Shown piece by piece: positions 17,587 to 27,425 of a DNA stretch of 64,000 nucleotides. Each line of letters starts with the position of its first letter. Positions within the stretch are counted from its first letter, which is position 1. The DNA comes from Bacteroidia bacterium (GTDB taxonomy: Bacteria > Bacteroidota > Ignavibacteria > SZUA-365), in contig JAOSJT010000001.1 in NCBI GenBank assembly GCA_027493955.1, forward strand, positions 4,574,552 to 4,638,551, read 5' to 3'. The notes under the pieces are model-generated. The model saw only the letters and a list, made by a program, of their open reading frames with translations, had not been told where the DNA came from and ran no database searches. A program made the position numbers and the translations under genes.

Positions 17587-18408
17587 TCAATATGCGTCCG
17601 AATCCCGCGGAAATATCCGACCGGGACCCACCGACCATATCAGAGGTACACGCGTGCGACCTCCCGGCGCACTCTCTCCGCTTCCGAATATTCCGGTCAG
17701 AGGACGCAGTAACGAATTGTTCAGAAACAGCACTTTGCCCATCAACATCGTGTCGCATGGCAACTCCACAGATGCCGACATCGGCACCACCACCTCGCCG
17801 CCGAACAGCGCGCCGAACACCGACCGCAACCCGCCCTTCATGGCCGATGAAAAGCTTTGCACCGGCGCCATCGATTCCGAACCGACCTCGGATCGCAGCG
17901 AGAAGCGCACGCGTCTGAACCGTACATCCAGACGCGCGCATACACGCTCGATTTCCCGCTGATCTGTGAGTACGCGATCCTTGTACCCAAGTGTCCAGAA
18001 ATGTTTTCCACTCGCATTACGCGCGGTGTTGATGCGCCGGCCGCTGTTCATTTTCACATATCCCGCGAACGCGGATATCGTCATCTGTCGACGATAAAGC
18101 CACCGGTCAAAAACTTTGGTGAAACACGAAATGAACGGCTTCCTTAATGATGTGATGGTAACGACAAATTCGACGCAGCGCGGACGAATGTCCATCGCAT
18201 CGATGCGCAGACAGGTGAAAACCTGCAGTGCCACACCGAGCACGCCGAGCAGCATCTCACCCAAAACGTTGAGCGTCATTACTCCGCCGCACATCGTGCC
18301 GAGCGTTGCGCCATGTTTGCCAACGTCGAAGCGCAAATGATACGTCCCCGGCTCCGAGTAATCGTGATCCGATAGACGCTTCTGATTGATTTGTCCTGTG
18401 CTGTCCAT
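17587..18408 (-). CDS. Hypothetical protein
   Basis: A possible 273-residue gene with no recognised family. Support comes from its length, a balanced amino-acid composition and a GGGAG ribosome-like site about 10 bases before the ATG. It has no signal peptide; the segment TLNVLGEMLLGVLGVALQVFTCL is moderately hydrophobic, and a glycine-rich part (GGLRSVFGALFGGEVVV) follows near residue 200. The frame is flanked by convergent tex on one side and a same-strand T9SS protein upstream. It may be a lineage-restricted protein or a chance open frame; confidence is therefore moderate. Confidence 0.45.
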   Translation of the reverse strand: MDSTGQINQKRLSDHDYSEPGTYHLRFDVGKHGATLGTMCGGVMTLNVLGEMLLGVLGVALQVFTCLRIDAMDIRPRCVEFVVTITSLRKPFISCFTKVFDRWLYRRQMTISAFAGYVKMNSGRRINTARNASGKHFWTLGYKDRVLTDQREIERVCARLDVRFRRVRFSLRSEVGSESMAPVQSFSSAMKGGLRSVFGALFGGEVVVPMSASVELPCDTMLMGKVLFLNNSLLRPLTGIFGSGESAPGGRTRVPLIWSVGPGRIFPRDSDAY

Positions 18409-18662
18409 GTAAGGCTCCCAGATTGAACATGGTCAGGTGATGGAAAAAGCTGGTTGCGGGCTGCAACCGGATAATTTCAAGAGCTATGCGTATCGCACTT
18501 CCTGTTTTTCCTGTGTATATGTGTACGAGCAGCTTTCAATGAGCGTGCACTGCTGCGCGCTTCGACAATTTCCGTGCGCAGGCGCGAATGTATGCTCGGA
18601 TCTCTCCGTCTGGGCCCCGATACCCCTCAAATGCTGCTCGTGTATCTCTTTCGTTCCGGGAG

Positions 18663-21254
18663 CTATTTCAACACCGCGAACTTCTTCGTCATTCGCTCTC
18701 CACCGCTCTCGAGCACGGCAAAATAGCTACCCGCGCGAAGTGCGCCAGTGCTGAATCGCATCGAGTGCCGACCTGACGGATAACGATTGTCGGCTGCAGT
18801 GGAGACGAGGCGCCCCGCAGCATCGTATATGCTGATGCGTACAGTACCCGGAACGGCCAGATCAAAATTGAACTGCGTAGAACCCTCAAGCACGGGATTT
18901 GGTGCGATGTCAAGCGTTGCGAAAGCGCTTATGGCGGAAGCGGGGGGACGCACGGACGTGACAGTGACGTCGGTAGACCAAATGCCACGTCCGAAGGTGC
19001 CCACGACAAGGGTGTTGAGTGGCGTAAGCTTCATGTCATAGCACACCACGTTCGGCAGACCGTTGCCAAACTGCTTCCAGTTGGTGCCGCCGTTTGTGGT
19101 ATACCATACACCAAGATCGGTGGCCAGGAAAATGGTGTTGGCTTCAGTTCTGGACGGGATGATTGCGTTGGCAGGGATGTCGGGCAGATCACCGCTGATA
19201 TTTTCCCAACTGGCGCCGAGATTCGTCGTTCGCCACGCGTGACCGACTCCATAGCCTGAGAAGCAAACATAGAGCGTCTGGCTGTCGGTCCAGTCCAGGT
19301 GGAGGTCTGTGATCCAACGTTTCGGGAGGTTTCCGCTGATATTCACCCACTCCACATCGAGCGCGATCAGATTGTCCGTCGTGTATACATCGCCCGTGCT
19401 TGATGCAGTATACAATTTTCTGACCTGTCCGGGCACGATCTCGATGTCCGTGATAATGCCGTTATTGGAGGCGAGTACGCCGTCAATCTTGCGCCAGGTC
19501 CTCCCGGTTTCAGGGTCGGTCAGATAATTGATTTGATTCGAGGCGGTGTAGAGGCGCTTGCCGTCGGCTGAGAGCGCCATCGGTCGGATCCAGTTAAAAC
19601 GCTGATTTTGCAGTCCCTCACCGATGTACTCGTAGGTCGTCCCGCCGTCGAAAGTCCTGAAGGGCGTACTGTTCATGTTGAAGTAGAAATAGTCCGAACG
19701 TGACGGATCCACCGCAATGCGACCACCGTCACCGCCGCCGACGAAGAGCCATTCCTTTTGACCGGGAAGAGATTGTCGCAAATTGCTGTTGTCCTGCGTC
19801 CCTCCGTAGAGAAGGCGTGGATTGGAGGGCGCATAGGTGATGCTGTAGAATTGCGTCGTAGCCAGATTACCTGTACGCTCTGTCCAGTTATTTCCTCCGT
19901 CGCTGCTGATGAATACGCCGCCGTCGTTCCCGACAATGACGACATTTGGTTCATCTGGTTTGAAAGTGATATGATGCTGGTCGGCGTGCACATACGCCGG
20001 ATTACTTCCGTCGCTTGTTCGTAATTCCCATCGCGATACTTTCGCGAAACCATCACCACCGTTACTGCTGCGGTACATGTCGATGCCGCCAAGCAGTACG
20101 TCGTTGGCATTAGCAGGGGATGCGGCAATACAAAGATCGTAATAGGCCTGTCCGCGGGTGAAGTTGTTGGGAACAGCGGAGCCTTTGCGCAGCCAGCTAT
20201 CACCGCTGTTTGTCGAGACGAAAACGCCTTTGAAATCGGCGTCGCCTGATGCCAACAGCGCACGGTTGAGTGCAACCGCAGCATAGATTCGATTCGGATC
20301 CGCTTCGGTCACAGCAAGGACAATACGTCCGCAGGAGTCTCCCGGAGCGAAGTTTACGTCAAGCTTTCTCCAGGAAAAACGGTCCCCTCCGCTGGTTGAC
20401 ACGTAAATTCCGTTAGCGCTTCCGCCGTTATTGCTTCCCACGGCTGCATAGACCGTGGATGGATCACCGGGCTTGTATTGGACATCGGTGATAACACCGG
20501 AGAGAACGTTTACCCAGTTCTGACCGCCGTTCGTACTTTTAAACAGACGGTCTATCGTGGCGACAAGAATTGTGTCGGATGAAACGGGATTCAACGCGAT
20601 GCGATGCACGGCGCTCGACGATGATGGCCAGGGCAGAAGTGTCCAGGATTGACCACCGTCGCCACTGCGGATGACCCCGACACCATCATAGAAGGGCGAG
20701 CCGTTGGATCGTCCAAAGCTGACGGAAATCGGTTCACCGGTTCCGGCATACAGGACATCAGGATTGTTCTTGTCAATAGCGATCGCGCCAACGGACAGCC
20801 GTGGTTGATTGTCCGAGAGTGGCATCCAGGTTCGGCCCAGGTCGCCACTTCTCCACACACCTCCCGAGGCCCCGCCGGCAATGAGCGTGTTCGTTTCCGT
20901 CGGATGTACCGCGACAGCGCGCATCCTCCCTCCGACGTTGATGGGGCCTTCCAGTACCCAGGTGTTCGATGCCGCGAAGGGCTTATACATTGCGCTCTGT
21001 GGCGAGGATGCGACAGATGCGTGTGCTTCCCACAGTTTCCTGTCGACGTTTATTCCCGCATTGCCTGAACTGCGTTGGAGGTAGTAGTACTCCAGCATCG
21101 CGGCGGCTTTTCGATATGGTTTTGATTCCTGAATGGGCGGTCCTGTCGGCGGCGCCATGAAACCCGGACGGGGATTGACCGTAAACAAAACGATCACCAG
21201 AGTGGTGAACAATAGTGTCAGGCTGAATGCGGGAACGCGGTGCAAAAGGTGCAT
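18663..21254 (-). CDS. T9SS-secreted BNR/sortilin-like beta-propeller protein
   Basis: An 863-residue secreted protein. After a signal-anchor-like N-terminus (VPAFSLTLLFTTLVIVLFTV) come many repeats with BNR/Asp-box signatures such as SGDLGRTWMP, SGDGGQSWTL, STNGGQNWVN and SSDGGNNWTE, as in sortilin/GH74-type seven-bladed propellers. The last 80 residues are a T9SS type A sorting domain starting DIAPNPVLEGS and ending ESGGERMTKKFAVLK, so it should be exported by the T9SS encoded at 50555-55790. The start at 21254 has a CGGAGAG ribosome site; the ATG 63 bases upstream is not needed. Glycan or protein binding at the surface is likely; no hydrolase active site can be assigned. Confidence 0.88.
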   Translation of the reverse strand: MHLLHRVPAFSLTLLFTTLVIVLFTVNPRPGFMAPPTGPPIQESKPYRKAAAMLEYYYLQRSSGNAGINVDRKLWEAHASVASSPQSAMYKPFAASNTWVLEGPINVGGRMRAVAVHPTETNTLIAGGASGGVWRSGDLGRTWMPLSDNQPRLSVGAIAIDKNNPDVLYAGTGEPISVSFGRSNGSPFYDGVGVIRSGDGGQSWTLLPWPSSSSAVHRIALNPVSSDTILVATIDRLFKSTNGGQNWVNVLSGVITDVQYKPGDPSTVYAAVGSNNGGSANGIYVSTSGGDRFSWRKLDVNFAPGDSCGRIVLAVTEADPNRIYAAVALNRALLASGDADFKGVFVSTNSGDSWLRKGSAVPNNFTRGQAYYDLCIAASPANANDVLLGGIDMYRSSNGGDGFAKVSRWELRTSDGSNPAYVHADQHHITFKPDEPNVVIVGNDGGVFISSDGGNNWTERTGNLATTQFYSITYAPSNPRLLYGGTQDNSNLRQSLPGQKEWLFVGGGDGGRIAVDPSRSDYFYFNMNSTPFRTFDGGTTYEYIGEGLQNQRFNWIRPMALSADGKRLYTASNQINYLTDPETGRTWRKIDGVLASNNGIITDIEIVPGQVRKLYTASSTGDVYTTDNLIALDVEWVNISGNLPKRWITDLHLDWTDSQTLYVCFSGYGVGHAWRTTNLGASWENISGDLPDIPANAIIPSRTEANTIFLATDLGVWYTTNGGTNWKQFGNGLPNVVCYDMKLTPLNTLVVGTFGRGIWSTDVTVTSVRPPASAISAFATLDIAPNPVLEGSTQFNFDLAVPGTVRISIYDAAGRLVSTAADNRYPSGRHSMRFSTGALRAGSYFAVLESGGERMTKKFAVLK

Positions 21255-21444
21255 GAGTTCTCTCCGGAACGAAAGCGGTGCGTCAGACAGTACCCGCACA
21301 TGACGGGATAGTATCACAAGTTCCGAAATCCTGACGCGTGAAACAATGCCATTCGCACTGACCCGTCCCTCGGCGTGCCCTTTTGCACAATGAATGGAAC
21401 CGTTACAAATTTGTTATAACAGAGTACATCAATCGGAGAATGCA
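21255..21444. promoter_or_regulatory. Divergent promoter region
   Basis: 190 bases between two divergently transcribed exported-protein genes. An AT-rich segment at about 21394-21420 contains GTTACAAATTTGTTATAAC, an imperfect inverted repeat that could be a promoter or operator for the plus-strand barrel gene. The exact promoter elements are not resolved. Confidence 0.4.
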
Positions 21445-22182
21445 ATGACTCGTTTACGTGTCCGTATCACCGCACTTGGTTTCGTGTTTGCGGTCTGTCT
21501 TTCCACCGCCGTTGCGCAGGAAGAGTACACCATCGGGCAATTCCAGGGAGGATTGAATTTCATGCTAGGATTTCCGCAGGGTGAGTTCGATGAAAACGTC
21601 GATCAGGTCGGCTTCGGAATTAATGCTGATCTCGGCTACGTTTTCCCCAACCTGCCCGTCGTCGCGGGACTGACGGGCGGTGTCGCGACCTATGGCGACC
21701 GTACCTACAGAGTACCGTTCAACTCTCAGATTCAGACAGTGTTCGTCGAGATGAACACGTCAAACAACATCGCTTTTGGACATCTCTTCCTGCGCTTTCA
21801 ACCGCAGGTGGGTGCATTCAGACCGTACTTCGAGGGATTGCTCGGCCTGAATTATCTCTGGACCGAATCCACTGTCAAGGATGAACGCTATACGGACAAG
21901 GAAATCGCGGGCTCGACCAATCTCGGCGATGTCGCTTTCAGTTATGGAGCGGGCGGTGGCATCATGTATCGTGTGTACAGAGGTCAAACCGACCAACCGG
22001 GGAAAGGTGTCGAGGTGTTTATTGATTTCCGGCTGCGTTACCTCTACGGTGGGGAAGCCAAATACTTCACCAAGGATTCCATTCGTGAGATCAATGGTGC
22101 TTTGGTGCTCGATGAGCGCTATGCGGACAAATCCGCCACCGACATGCTGCTCGGTATGCTTGGCGTATCTGTCCGCTTGTAA
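21445..22182 (+). CDS. Outer-membrane beta-barrel protein
   Basis: A 245-residue exported protein with a signal peptide (cleavage probably after VAQ at about residue 24). The mature part has alternating hydrophobic strands and glycine-rich turns (FQGGLNFMLGFPQGEF, VGFGINADLGYVF, HLFLRFQPQVGAF, FSYGAGGGIMYRV) and ends in a strand with a terminal LGVSVRL, as expected for an eight-stranded OmpA-like or porin-family barrel. CGGAGA precedes the ATG at 21445. A strong terminator lies 33 bases after the stop. Confidence 0.8.
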   Translation: MTRLRVRITALGFVFAVCLSTAVAQEEYTIGQFQGGLNFMLGFPQGEFDENVDQVGFGINADLGYVFPNLPVVAGLTGGVATYGDRTYRVPFNSQIQTVFVEMNTSNNIAFGHLFLRFQPQVGAFRPYFEGLLGLNYLWTESTVKDERYTDKEIAGSTNLGDVAFSYGAGGGIMYRVYRGQTDQPGKGVEVFIDFRLRYLYGGEAKYFTKDSIREINGALVLDERYADKSATDMLLGMLGVSVRL

Positions 22183-22214
22183 TTGGCGAACTCTGGAGCG
22201 GATTTTTCTGTTGT

Positions 22215-22244
22215 AAAAGCGGGCATGTTCTCATGCCCGCTTTT
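22215..22244 (+). terminator. Rho-independent terminator
   Basis: A perfect 13-base stem, AAAAGCGGGCATG (22215-22227) and CATGCCCGCTTTT (22232-22244), with a TTCT loop. The U-run is part of the stem. It ends the barrel gene and lies just before the metallophosphoesterase gene. Confidence 0.9.
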
Positions 22245-22266
22245 CATTATTACCTGTCGGAAGCCC

Positions 22267-23442
22267 ATGAGTGAGTCAAGCATATTCCTTCTTGTTCGAG
22301 TCTCGTTGCTGGTACTGGTGAGTGCTTTCCAATATGTCGTCTGGTTGCGCATACGCGAGAGGTTTTTACAGCGCGGAACAACGCGTCACCGTCTGGCGGC
22401 GGGAGTTGGCCTCCTCATGGTAATCCCTTCGTTGCATATTGCCCTCTTCGGAACACTCCCATTGCCAGGGTGGGTGGTGAATCTTCTTGCGTGGGCTTTC
22501 CTGATCTGGAATAGCGGATTGCTTATCCTGCTCCTCTCTACTCTCAGCTTCAAGGCGCGGTCAAATCCGGGGAGTACGCCTGCTGTTACTGATGTTGTAC
22601 CCGTCGATACAGGGCGCCGGGCGATGCTTAAGGGCGGAGCGGCAGGTTTCACCATCCTGGTGTTCACGAATCCGATCGGTAACGTAACGCGCGACGACGA
22701 ATTCGAAGTTGTGTACAAATCCGTCTCTATTCGCAATCTGCCCGAAAAACTGAAGGGATTTCGCATCGCGTTGATTTCGGATATTCATTCCGGTCCATTC
22801 ATGGCGAAAGAAGATATTGAACCATACGTAAAGCGTATCAATGCGCTGAAGCCCGATGTTATTCTGCTCCCGGGTGATTTCATTCAGAACAGGGATGAGG
22901 AGATCGAGGTCGTTTGTGATACGTTCAGGCATTTGCGTGCCCCTTTCGGAGTGTACGGAAGCACCGGCAACCATGATTATTTTGCGGATGCGGATCACGT
23001 ATCGAAGGAATTACAGCTCGCTGGTGTGCAGATGCTGCGCAATGAACACCGTATAATCGATCCAAATGGAGAAAACCTCGCCCTTATCGGACTTGATGAT
23101 ATACGCTCCGGCTTTCCGTTCCATTCGTTGTTCCGACAAGCCTCCCGCGGTCTCGATCCTTCCATACCCAATATCCTGCTCTGTCACAAACCGTATTATC
23201 TGGACGAAGCGGCGGAACTGGGACTGGATCTCATGGTAAGCGGCCATACGCATGGAGGACAAATTGTTCTCGCGCGTGTCTTTAATACCGTCGTGACTCC
23301 TGCCGCGCTGATTTCAGGGTATATCGAGGGACTGTACCAGCTGGACGCCACGCAGATGTACATCACGCGCGGTATTGGCATGGTCGGGATCCCGGTACGC
23401 ATCAACTGTCCGCCCGAGATCTCTATCCTGACCCTGACCTAG
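22267..23442 (+). CDS. Membrane-anchored metallophosphoesterase (YaeI-like)
   Basis: A 391-residue calcineurin-like phosphoesterase. Three or four hydrophobic helices cover the first 100 residues, then a linker, then the catalytic domain with the complete metal-binding set: ISDIHSG, LLPGDFIQN, GSTGNHDY, a later ILLCHKP and VSGHTHGGQ. This layout resembles YaeI/YkuE-type phosphodiesterases acting at the outer face of the membrane, for example on lipids such as UDP-diacylglucosamine, although the substrate here is unproven. The start at 22267 is chosen because it lies after the terminator and opens with a membrane helix; upstream codons overlap the hairpin. Confidence 0.9.
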   Translation: MSESSIFLLVRVSLLVLVSAFQYVVWLRIRERFLQRGTTRHRLAAGVGLLMVIPSLHIALFGTLPLPGWVVNLLAWAFLIWNSGLLILLLSTLSFKARSNPGSTPAVTDVVPVDTGRRAMLKGGAAGFTILVFTNPIGNVTRDDEFEVVYKSVSIRNLPEKLKGFRIALISDIHSGPFMAKEDIEPYVKRINALKPDVILLPGDFIQNRDEEIEVVCDTFRHLRAPFGVYGSTGNHDYFADADHVSKELQLAGVQMLRNEHRIIDPNGENLALIGLDDIRSGFPFHSLFRQASRGLDPSIPNILLCHKPYYLDEAAELGLDLMVSGHTHGGQIVLARVFNTVVTPAALISGYIEGLYQLDATQMYITRGIGMVGIPVRINCPPEISILTLT

Positions 23443-23534
23443 CTGTGAAATGAACCACGCATCGGTGGTGTCCAGAAGGAGCATTGCCTGTTGCACCGTT
23501 GCGTAACACAAGTGCGTATGGCGGTGCAGCAGTG

Positions 23535-26500
23535 TCATTGCGCTTCCCGAATCCCGCTAGTCGTATCCGGCACTTCGGGTGCAGGCGGAAGATCAACAAC
23601 GACACGGGTACCATGACCGGGTTCGCTTTGAATGTGTATGGACCCTCCCGTATCATCAAGAATTTTCTTGACGATAGCCAGACCAAGGCCCATCCCTTCT
23701 GTTTTCGTGCTGAAGTTCGGCTCGAAAATCCGCGGGAGGAGATCCGGAGGAATGCCACAACCATCGTCCTCAATGACAATACGAACGAGATCGTCCGCGA
23801 TGCTGACATGAATCCTGATCTCCCCTTCCGAAGCGATGGCCTGGACGGCATTTCGCAGCAGGTTGGTCACCGCGCGTGCGAGTTCTTCGCGGTCTCCAAG
23901 CACGATCGGCAGCGCGGGTGCGATGTTCAGATCGAAATGAATGTTTTCATGTGTACGGAATAAGCCAACGGCTTCCTCAAGCAGGCGGGAGATATCCACT
24001 TCACCCATCGTCCGACGAGGCATACGGCCGAACCGGGAGAACTCGTCGCTGATACGTGATAGACTGTCAATTTGATCGATGAGTGTTCGTGTTACCTTCT
24101 CGATGATACTCCCGATTTGCGGCGCTTTGTCACGCCATGCACGCTGCAGGTGCTGGGCGGAAAGTTTCATCGGGGTCAGTGGATTGCGGATTTCATGTGC
24201 CACTTGTCGTGCCATTTCCTTCCATGCGAGTTCGCGCTCCGCAGCCGCAAGCTCCTCCTTGCTTTGACGTAGTCTGTCCGTCATCGTATTGAACGCCGTC
24301 ATCAAATCCACGAACTCCGCCGAGCCACTCACCCGCACCTTGCGCGCGAGATTGCCGGCCGTGATGTCCCGGGTTGCATGAAGGAACTCGTCCAGTGGGC
24401 GGGATATCTGACGGGACATGGCTGTACTGACCAATAGGACAATCACACCCATCAGCGTTATCCATAACAGCACCGCGGCTGAAGCGCGCACGTAGACCTC
24501 CTCGGCTCTGTTGCGTTCGAACAATGTGGGTGTCGAAATTATCGCGGACAACGCACCGCGGCTGTCGCGTAAGGCCCGATACCCGACGTTGTACGGAAAC
24601 TCACCTATCTGTTCGCGTGTGAGATGAAGGTCTCTGTTCCCGATGACAAGGGCTTCCCAGGCTTCCGGATTCAATCTGTTGTTCAGCAGCCCTGTATGGT
24701 AGAGTTCGGGTTTGCTTGTGCCGACCAGTGTGGCACCGCGGAAGACATTGATGTCCTTCCCCGTGCGCAGACGGATATCCTGACAAAGCTGATCAGTGAG
24801 CAGATCGGGAACGTTGTCCCGCTTGATACTGTCGGGAAGGTGCTGAAGGATGTTCGAGCGCAGGATCTCAAGATTCTCCGTCACCTGCTGCTCCATATCA
24901 CGCGTGGTTGTGTCGAGGACAAAACCTCTTCCCGCAATCCAGATCAATAACAGGGGGATAGCGGCGACGGCGAGCAACGAGAGCTGCAACTTCCGCGCGA
25001 ACGTGCCACGCGTGTGAGGCACTGATCTCCGTGCTGTCAGCATCAGCAGTGTCACTGCTCCGAAGCTCAGTATGGCGAAGAAAAAGCCGATACGCAGCCA
25101 GCGATACAGAGACAGCAGAATGTCAGGGCTGCCTCGTGAAATGCTGAGTACAGCATCCTCGTCGGGAAGCGGGATGAAAAAGGTATGCAGCAGGGTTGAT
25201 CCACTCTGGAGAACACCCCATTGGCCTTGCTGATGAAGCGTAAGATTTTCTGCAATTTCGCGTGGAAGAGGCATACCGCGCCGCATCAGCGGATCCGTGG
25301 TCTGTACCAGACGATTCGCTGAGAACCGGCTGACTACGAAATGATCCTCGGGCGCGAGACTTCTCGCGGATGTTGTGTTCCGGAGGAGATCTACAGCATT
25401 GTGCGAGATTTGCATCGGATCGAGTGCTTCCAGCACCACCACGGCCTGGAAGCGGCCACTATCCGATGGCACATCTGTATAGCCCTTGTAGTAGCGTTTC
25501 TCACGGTCGTCAAAACGGCGATATGCGGATTGAACGATGCCCTCGGTTTTCTCTATCGTGGTGGACAGGGTGTGCATGGAAAGGAGGAAGGGATCGTTCC
25601 CCACGGCGAAACGCGACACCGGCTGTCCGCTGGAATCTATGAGCAACAATGCTGAATTGTTCTGCAAGCGGCTCAAGGGCGAAGCGGACCATACGCGGAA
25701 CGCTGTTTCATATGCGGGCCGGACGTCACCGAAGGTGGTGCGTTGCACGTGAATATGACCGATTTCCTGAAGTGTTTGCTCCAATAAAACGTGCGACCAG
25801 GCATCTACCGGGCGGGACAAATCGCTTGCTATCGCCTCGATTTCTGCGGAGCGCTTCGCCTCCATCGCATCGCGAAATGCGACCACGGTGAGCATCGATC
25901 CGAACATGGCGGCAAGGATAAAGGGTGCGGAAAGGGAGGACAGCAACACCCGACGCTGTGTCAAAGGGATGTACCCGAAGAGGAGAAAGACCACCGCACA
26001 GAAGACGAAAACCCACCAGGGAAATATCATATCGCCGCTGACCAGCAGGAAGACGACGATCGAGGTTGCCAGCGGAACGATAAGAAAAATATGCCGGATG
26101 GCTCCTGTCAACGGCCGCAATGCCCTTCGCATCCAGAGGGACATGGCGAGGAAGAGAAATGCCCAGGACAGTGTCAGCAACCACGCGTGACATATCATCA
26201 GCACATGCAAGGGATCATCGAACAGCGCACCGACGTCGTCGAAATTGAATGAGGAGTCGATGACGAAACTACGCAGGACTGCGGCGGCTGCGCGCAAAAC
26301 AACCGGAAACGATGCGGCGACAGCGATGAACCAAGCAAACGAAGCGAGAATGCCTATGGGACGTTCGTTGTCCCGTAATGATCGCACGTAGAAAAACGTC
26401 GTGTTCGCAAGGAGCGCGAAGGCGGAGAAAAGTACATCGCCCGCCGATGCGGCAATGCCGAATCCGAAAGAGGAGGCGAATGCGGACGGATCCAAGGCGA

Positions 26501-27413
26501 TGCTTGGCAGCAGCAGCGCGGGTGCGTCGGCCACCTGCAGAACGTATCGAAGTCCCCAGCAGTGGATGGTCGCGGCAAGCATGGAGAGTGGAGCCCAGGG
26601 GATGCGCAACTCCAATCTGAAGAGAGGAACGGAGATCGTAAGCAGCAAGACAAGCAGCAGGAACACCGCCGTACGGTTAAACCATGCAGCCACTTCGGCG
26701 GTATAGACGCTTGAAATCGCACCTTCGAATGACAATACTGCAAGCGTCCTGCCTCCCGGTGAAAATGCCACGTACACCCGCTCCGAAGGACGACGCGTGA
26801 GAGGAAGAGGTTCCGGACGCAGATCAAGCTCAAATTCCTGCGCAAGAGTTTCGACAAGTCCCTCCGCATTAAGAAACCGTCGATTCACTGGCACGGTAAC
26901 CCTGAACGGCAGGCCGAGTCGTAATGATCCGATCAATGAGCCGGATGCATCGTGAAGTGCGCGCTCGTGCACAAGCATGGCGAATGGTGTCGCATCGATC
27001 AGAGACAATCCGCCGTCTTGTGGCTGCTCGAAAGGAGGTAATGCATGGCCGGAATATCGCAGCAGGACCCCCTGGCTGTCTCGAAGCTCGAAGGAAATAC
27101 GCTGCTCGGTGCTCCCATGCAGATGCTCAACGATGCCGATACCGTGATGTTCCATTCCGTTCGCCAGTGTAGCGGCGGCTTTCGCGCCGGCATCGGCGAG
27201 TTGCAGCAGCGATCGTGCGGCGTCGTCGAGCCGCTGTCCGATTACTGCAGCTTCCGTGCTGTCCACCGCTGTCTTTCGTTCATCCCAGTGTGTGGTGATG
27301 TGATGAAGGAAAAAGCCGCGAACTGCCAACGTTACAAATAGCAGAAGCGCGGTGATCAGTGTCACGTACAGCCAGCGTCGTTCAACGATCATGGTGCTTT
27401 TCGTCTCCGGCAT
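23535..27413 (-). CDS. Very large multi-pass sensor histidine kinase (NtrY-like)
   Basis: A 1292-residue inner-membrane kinase, far longer than typical sensor kinases. Order: one N-terminal helix and a periplasmic loop of about 200 residues; a block of about eight helices (roughly 235-510); a second periplasmic domain; two more helices (about 785-840); a third periplasmic loop; a final helix; HAMP; then HisKA with H1073 in VAHEIRNPLTPMKLS and HATPase with NLLRNAVQA, DDGCGIPPDLL and GMGLGLAIVK. The H-box extended by PLTPMKLSAQ is typical of NtrY-like kinases. No response regulator gene is adjacent. An alternative start is 27392. It directly follows a DUF4783-like gene (12-base gap). Confidence 0.93.
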   Translation of the reverse strand: MPETKSTMIVERRWLYVTLITALLLFVTLAVRGFFLHHITTHWDERKTAVDSTEAAVIGQRLDDAARSLLQLADAGAKAAATLANGMEHHGIGIVEHLHGSTEQRISFELRDSQGVLLRYSGHALPPFEQPQDGGLSLIDATPFAMLVHERALHDASGSLIGSLRLGLPFRVTVPVNRRFLNAEGLVETLAQEFELDLRPEPLPLTRRPSERVYVAFSPGGRTLAVLSFEGAISSVYTAEVAAWFNRTAVFLLLVLLLTISVPLFRLELRIPWAPLSMLAATIHCWGLRYVLQVADAPALLLPSIALDPSAFASSFGFGIAASAGDVLFSAFALLANTTFFYVRSLRDNERPIGILASFAWFIAVAASFPVVLRAAAAVLRSFVIDSSFNFDDVGALFDDPLHVLMICHAWLLTLSWAFLFLAMSLWMRRALRPLTGAIRHIFLIVPLATSIVVFLLVSGDMIFPWWVFVFCAVVFLLFGYIPLTQRRVLLSSLSAPFILAAMFGSMLTVVAFRDAMEAKRSAEIEAIASDLSRPVDAWSHVLLEQTLQEIGHIHVQRTTFGDVRPAYETAFRVWSASPLSRLQNNSALLLIDSSGQPVSRFAVGNDPFLLSMHTLSTTIEKTEGIVQSAYRRFDDREKRYYKGYTDVPSDSGRFQAVVVLEALDPMQISHNAVDLLRNTTSARSLAPEDHFVVSRFSANRLVQTTDPLMRRGMPLPREIAENLTLHQQGQWGVLQSGSTLLHTFFIPLPDEDAVLSISRGSPDILLSLYRWLRIGFFFAILSFGAVTLLMLTARRSVPHTRGTFARKLQLSLLAVAAIPLLLIWIAGRGFVLDTTTRDMEQQVTENLEILRSNILQHLPDSIKRDNVPDLLTDQLCQDIRLRTGKDINVFRGATLVGTSKPELYHTGLLNNRLNPEAWEALVIGNRDLHLTREQIGEFPYNVGYRALRDSRGALSAIISTPTLFERNRAEEVYVRASAAVLLWITLMGVIVLLVSTAMSRQISRPLDEFLHATRDITAGNLARKVRVSGSAEFVDLMTAFNTMTDRLRQSKEELAAAERELAWKEMARQVAHEIRNPLTPMKLSAQHLQRAWRDKAPQIGSIIEKVTRTLIDQIDSLSRISDEFSRFGRMPRRTMGEVDISRLLEEAVGLFRTHENIHFDLNIAPALPIVLGDREELARAVTNLLRNAVQAIASEGEIRIHVSIADDLVRIVIEDDGCGIPPDLLPRIFEPNFSTKTEGMGLGLAIVKKILDDTGGSIHIQSEPGHGTRVVVDLPPAPEVPDTTSGIREAQ

Positions 27414-27425
27414 TGCTTGCGTATG

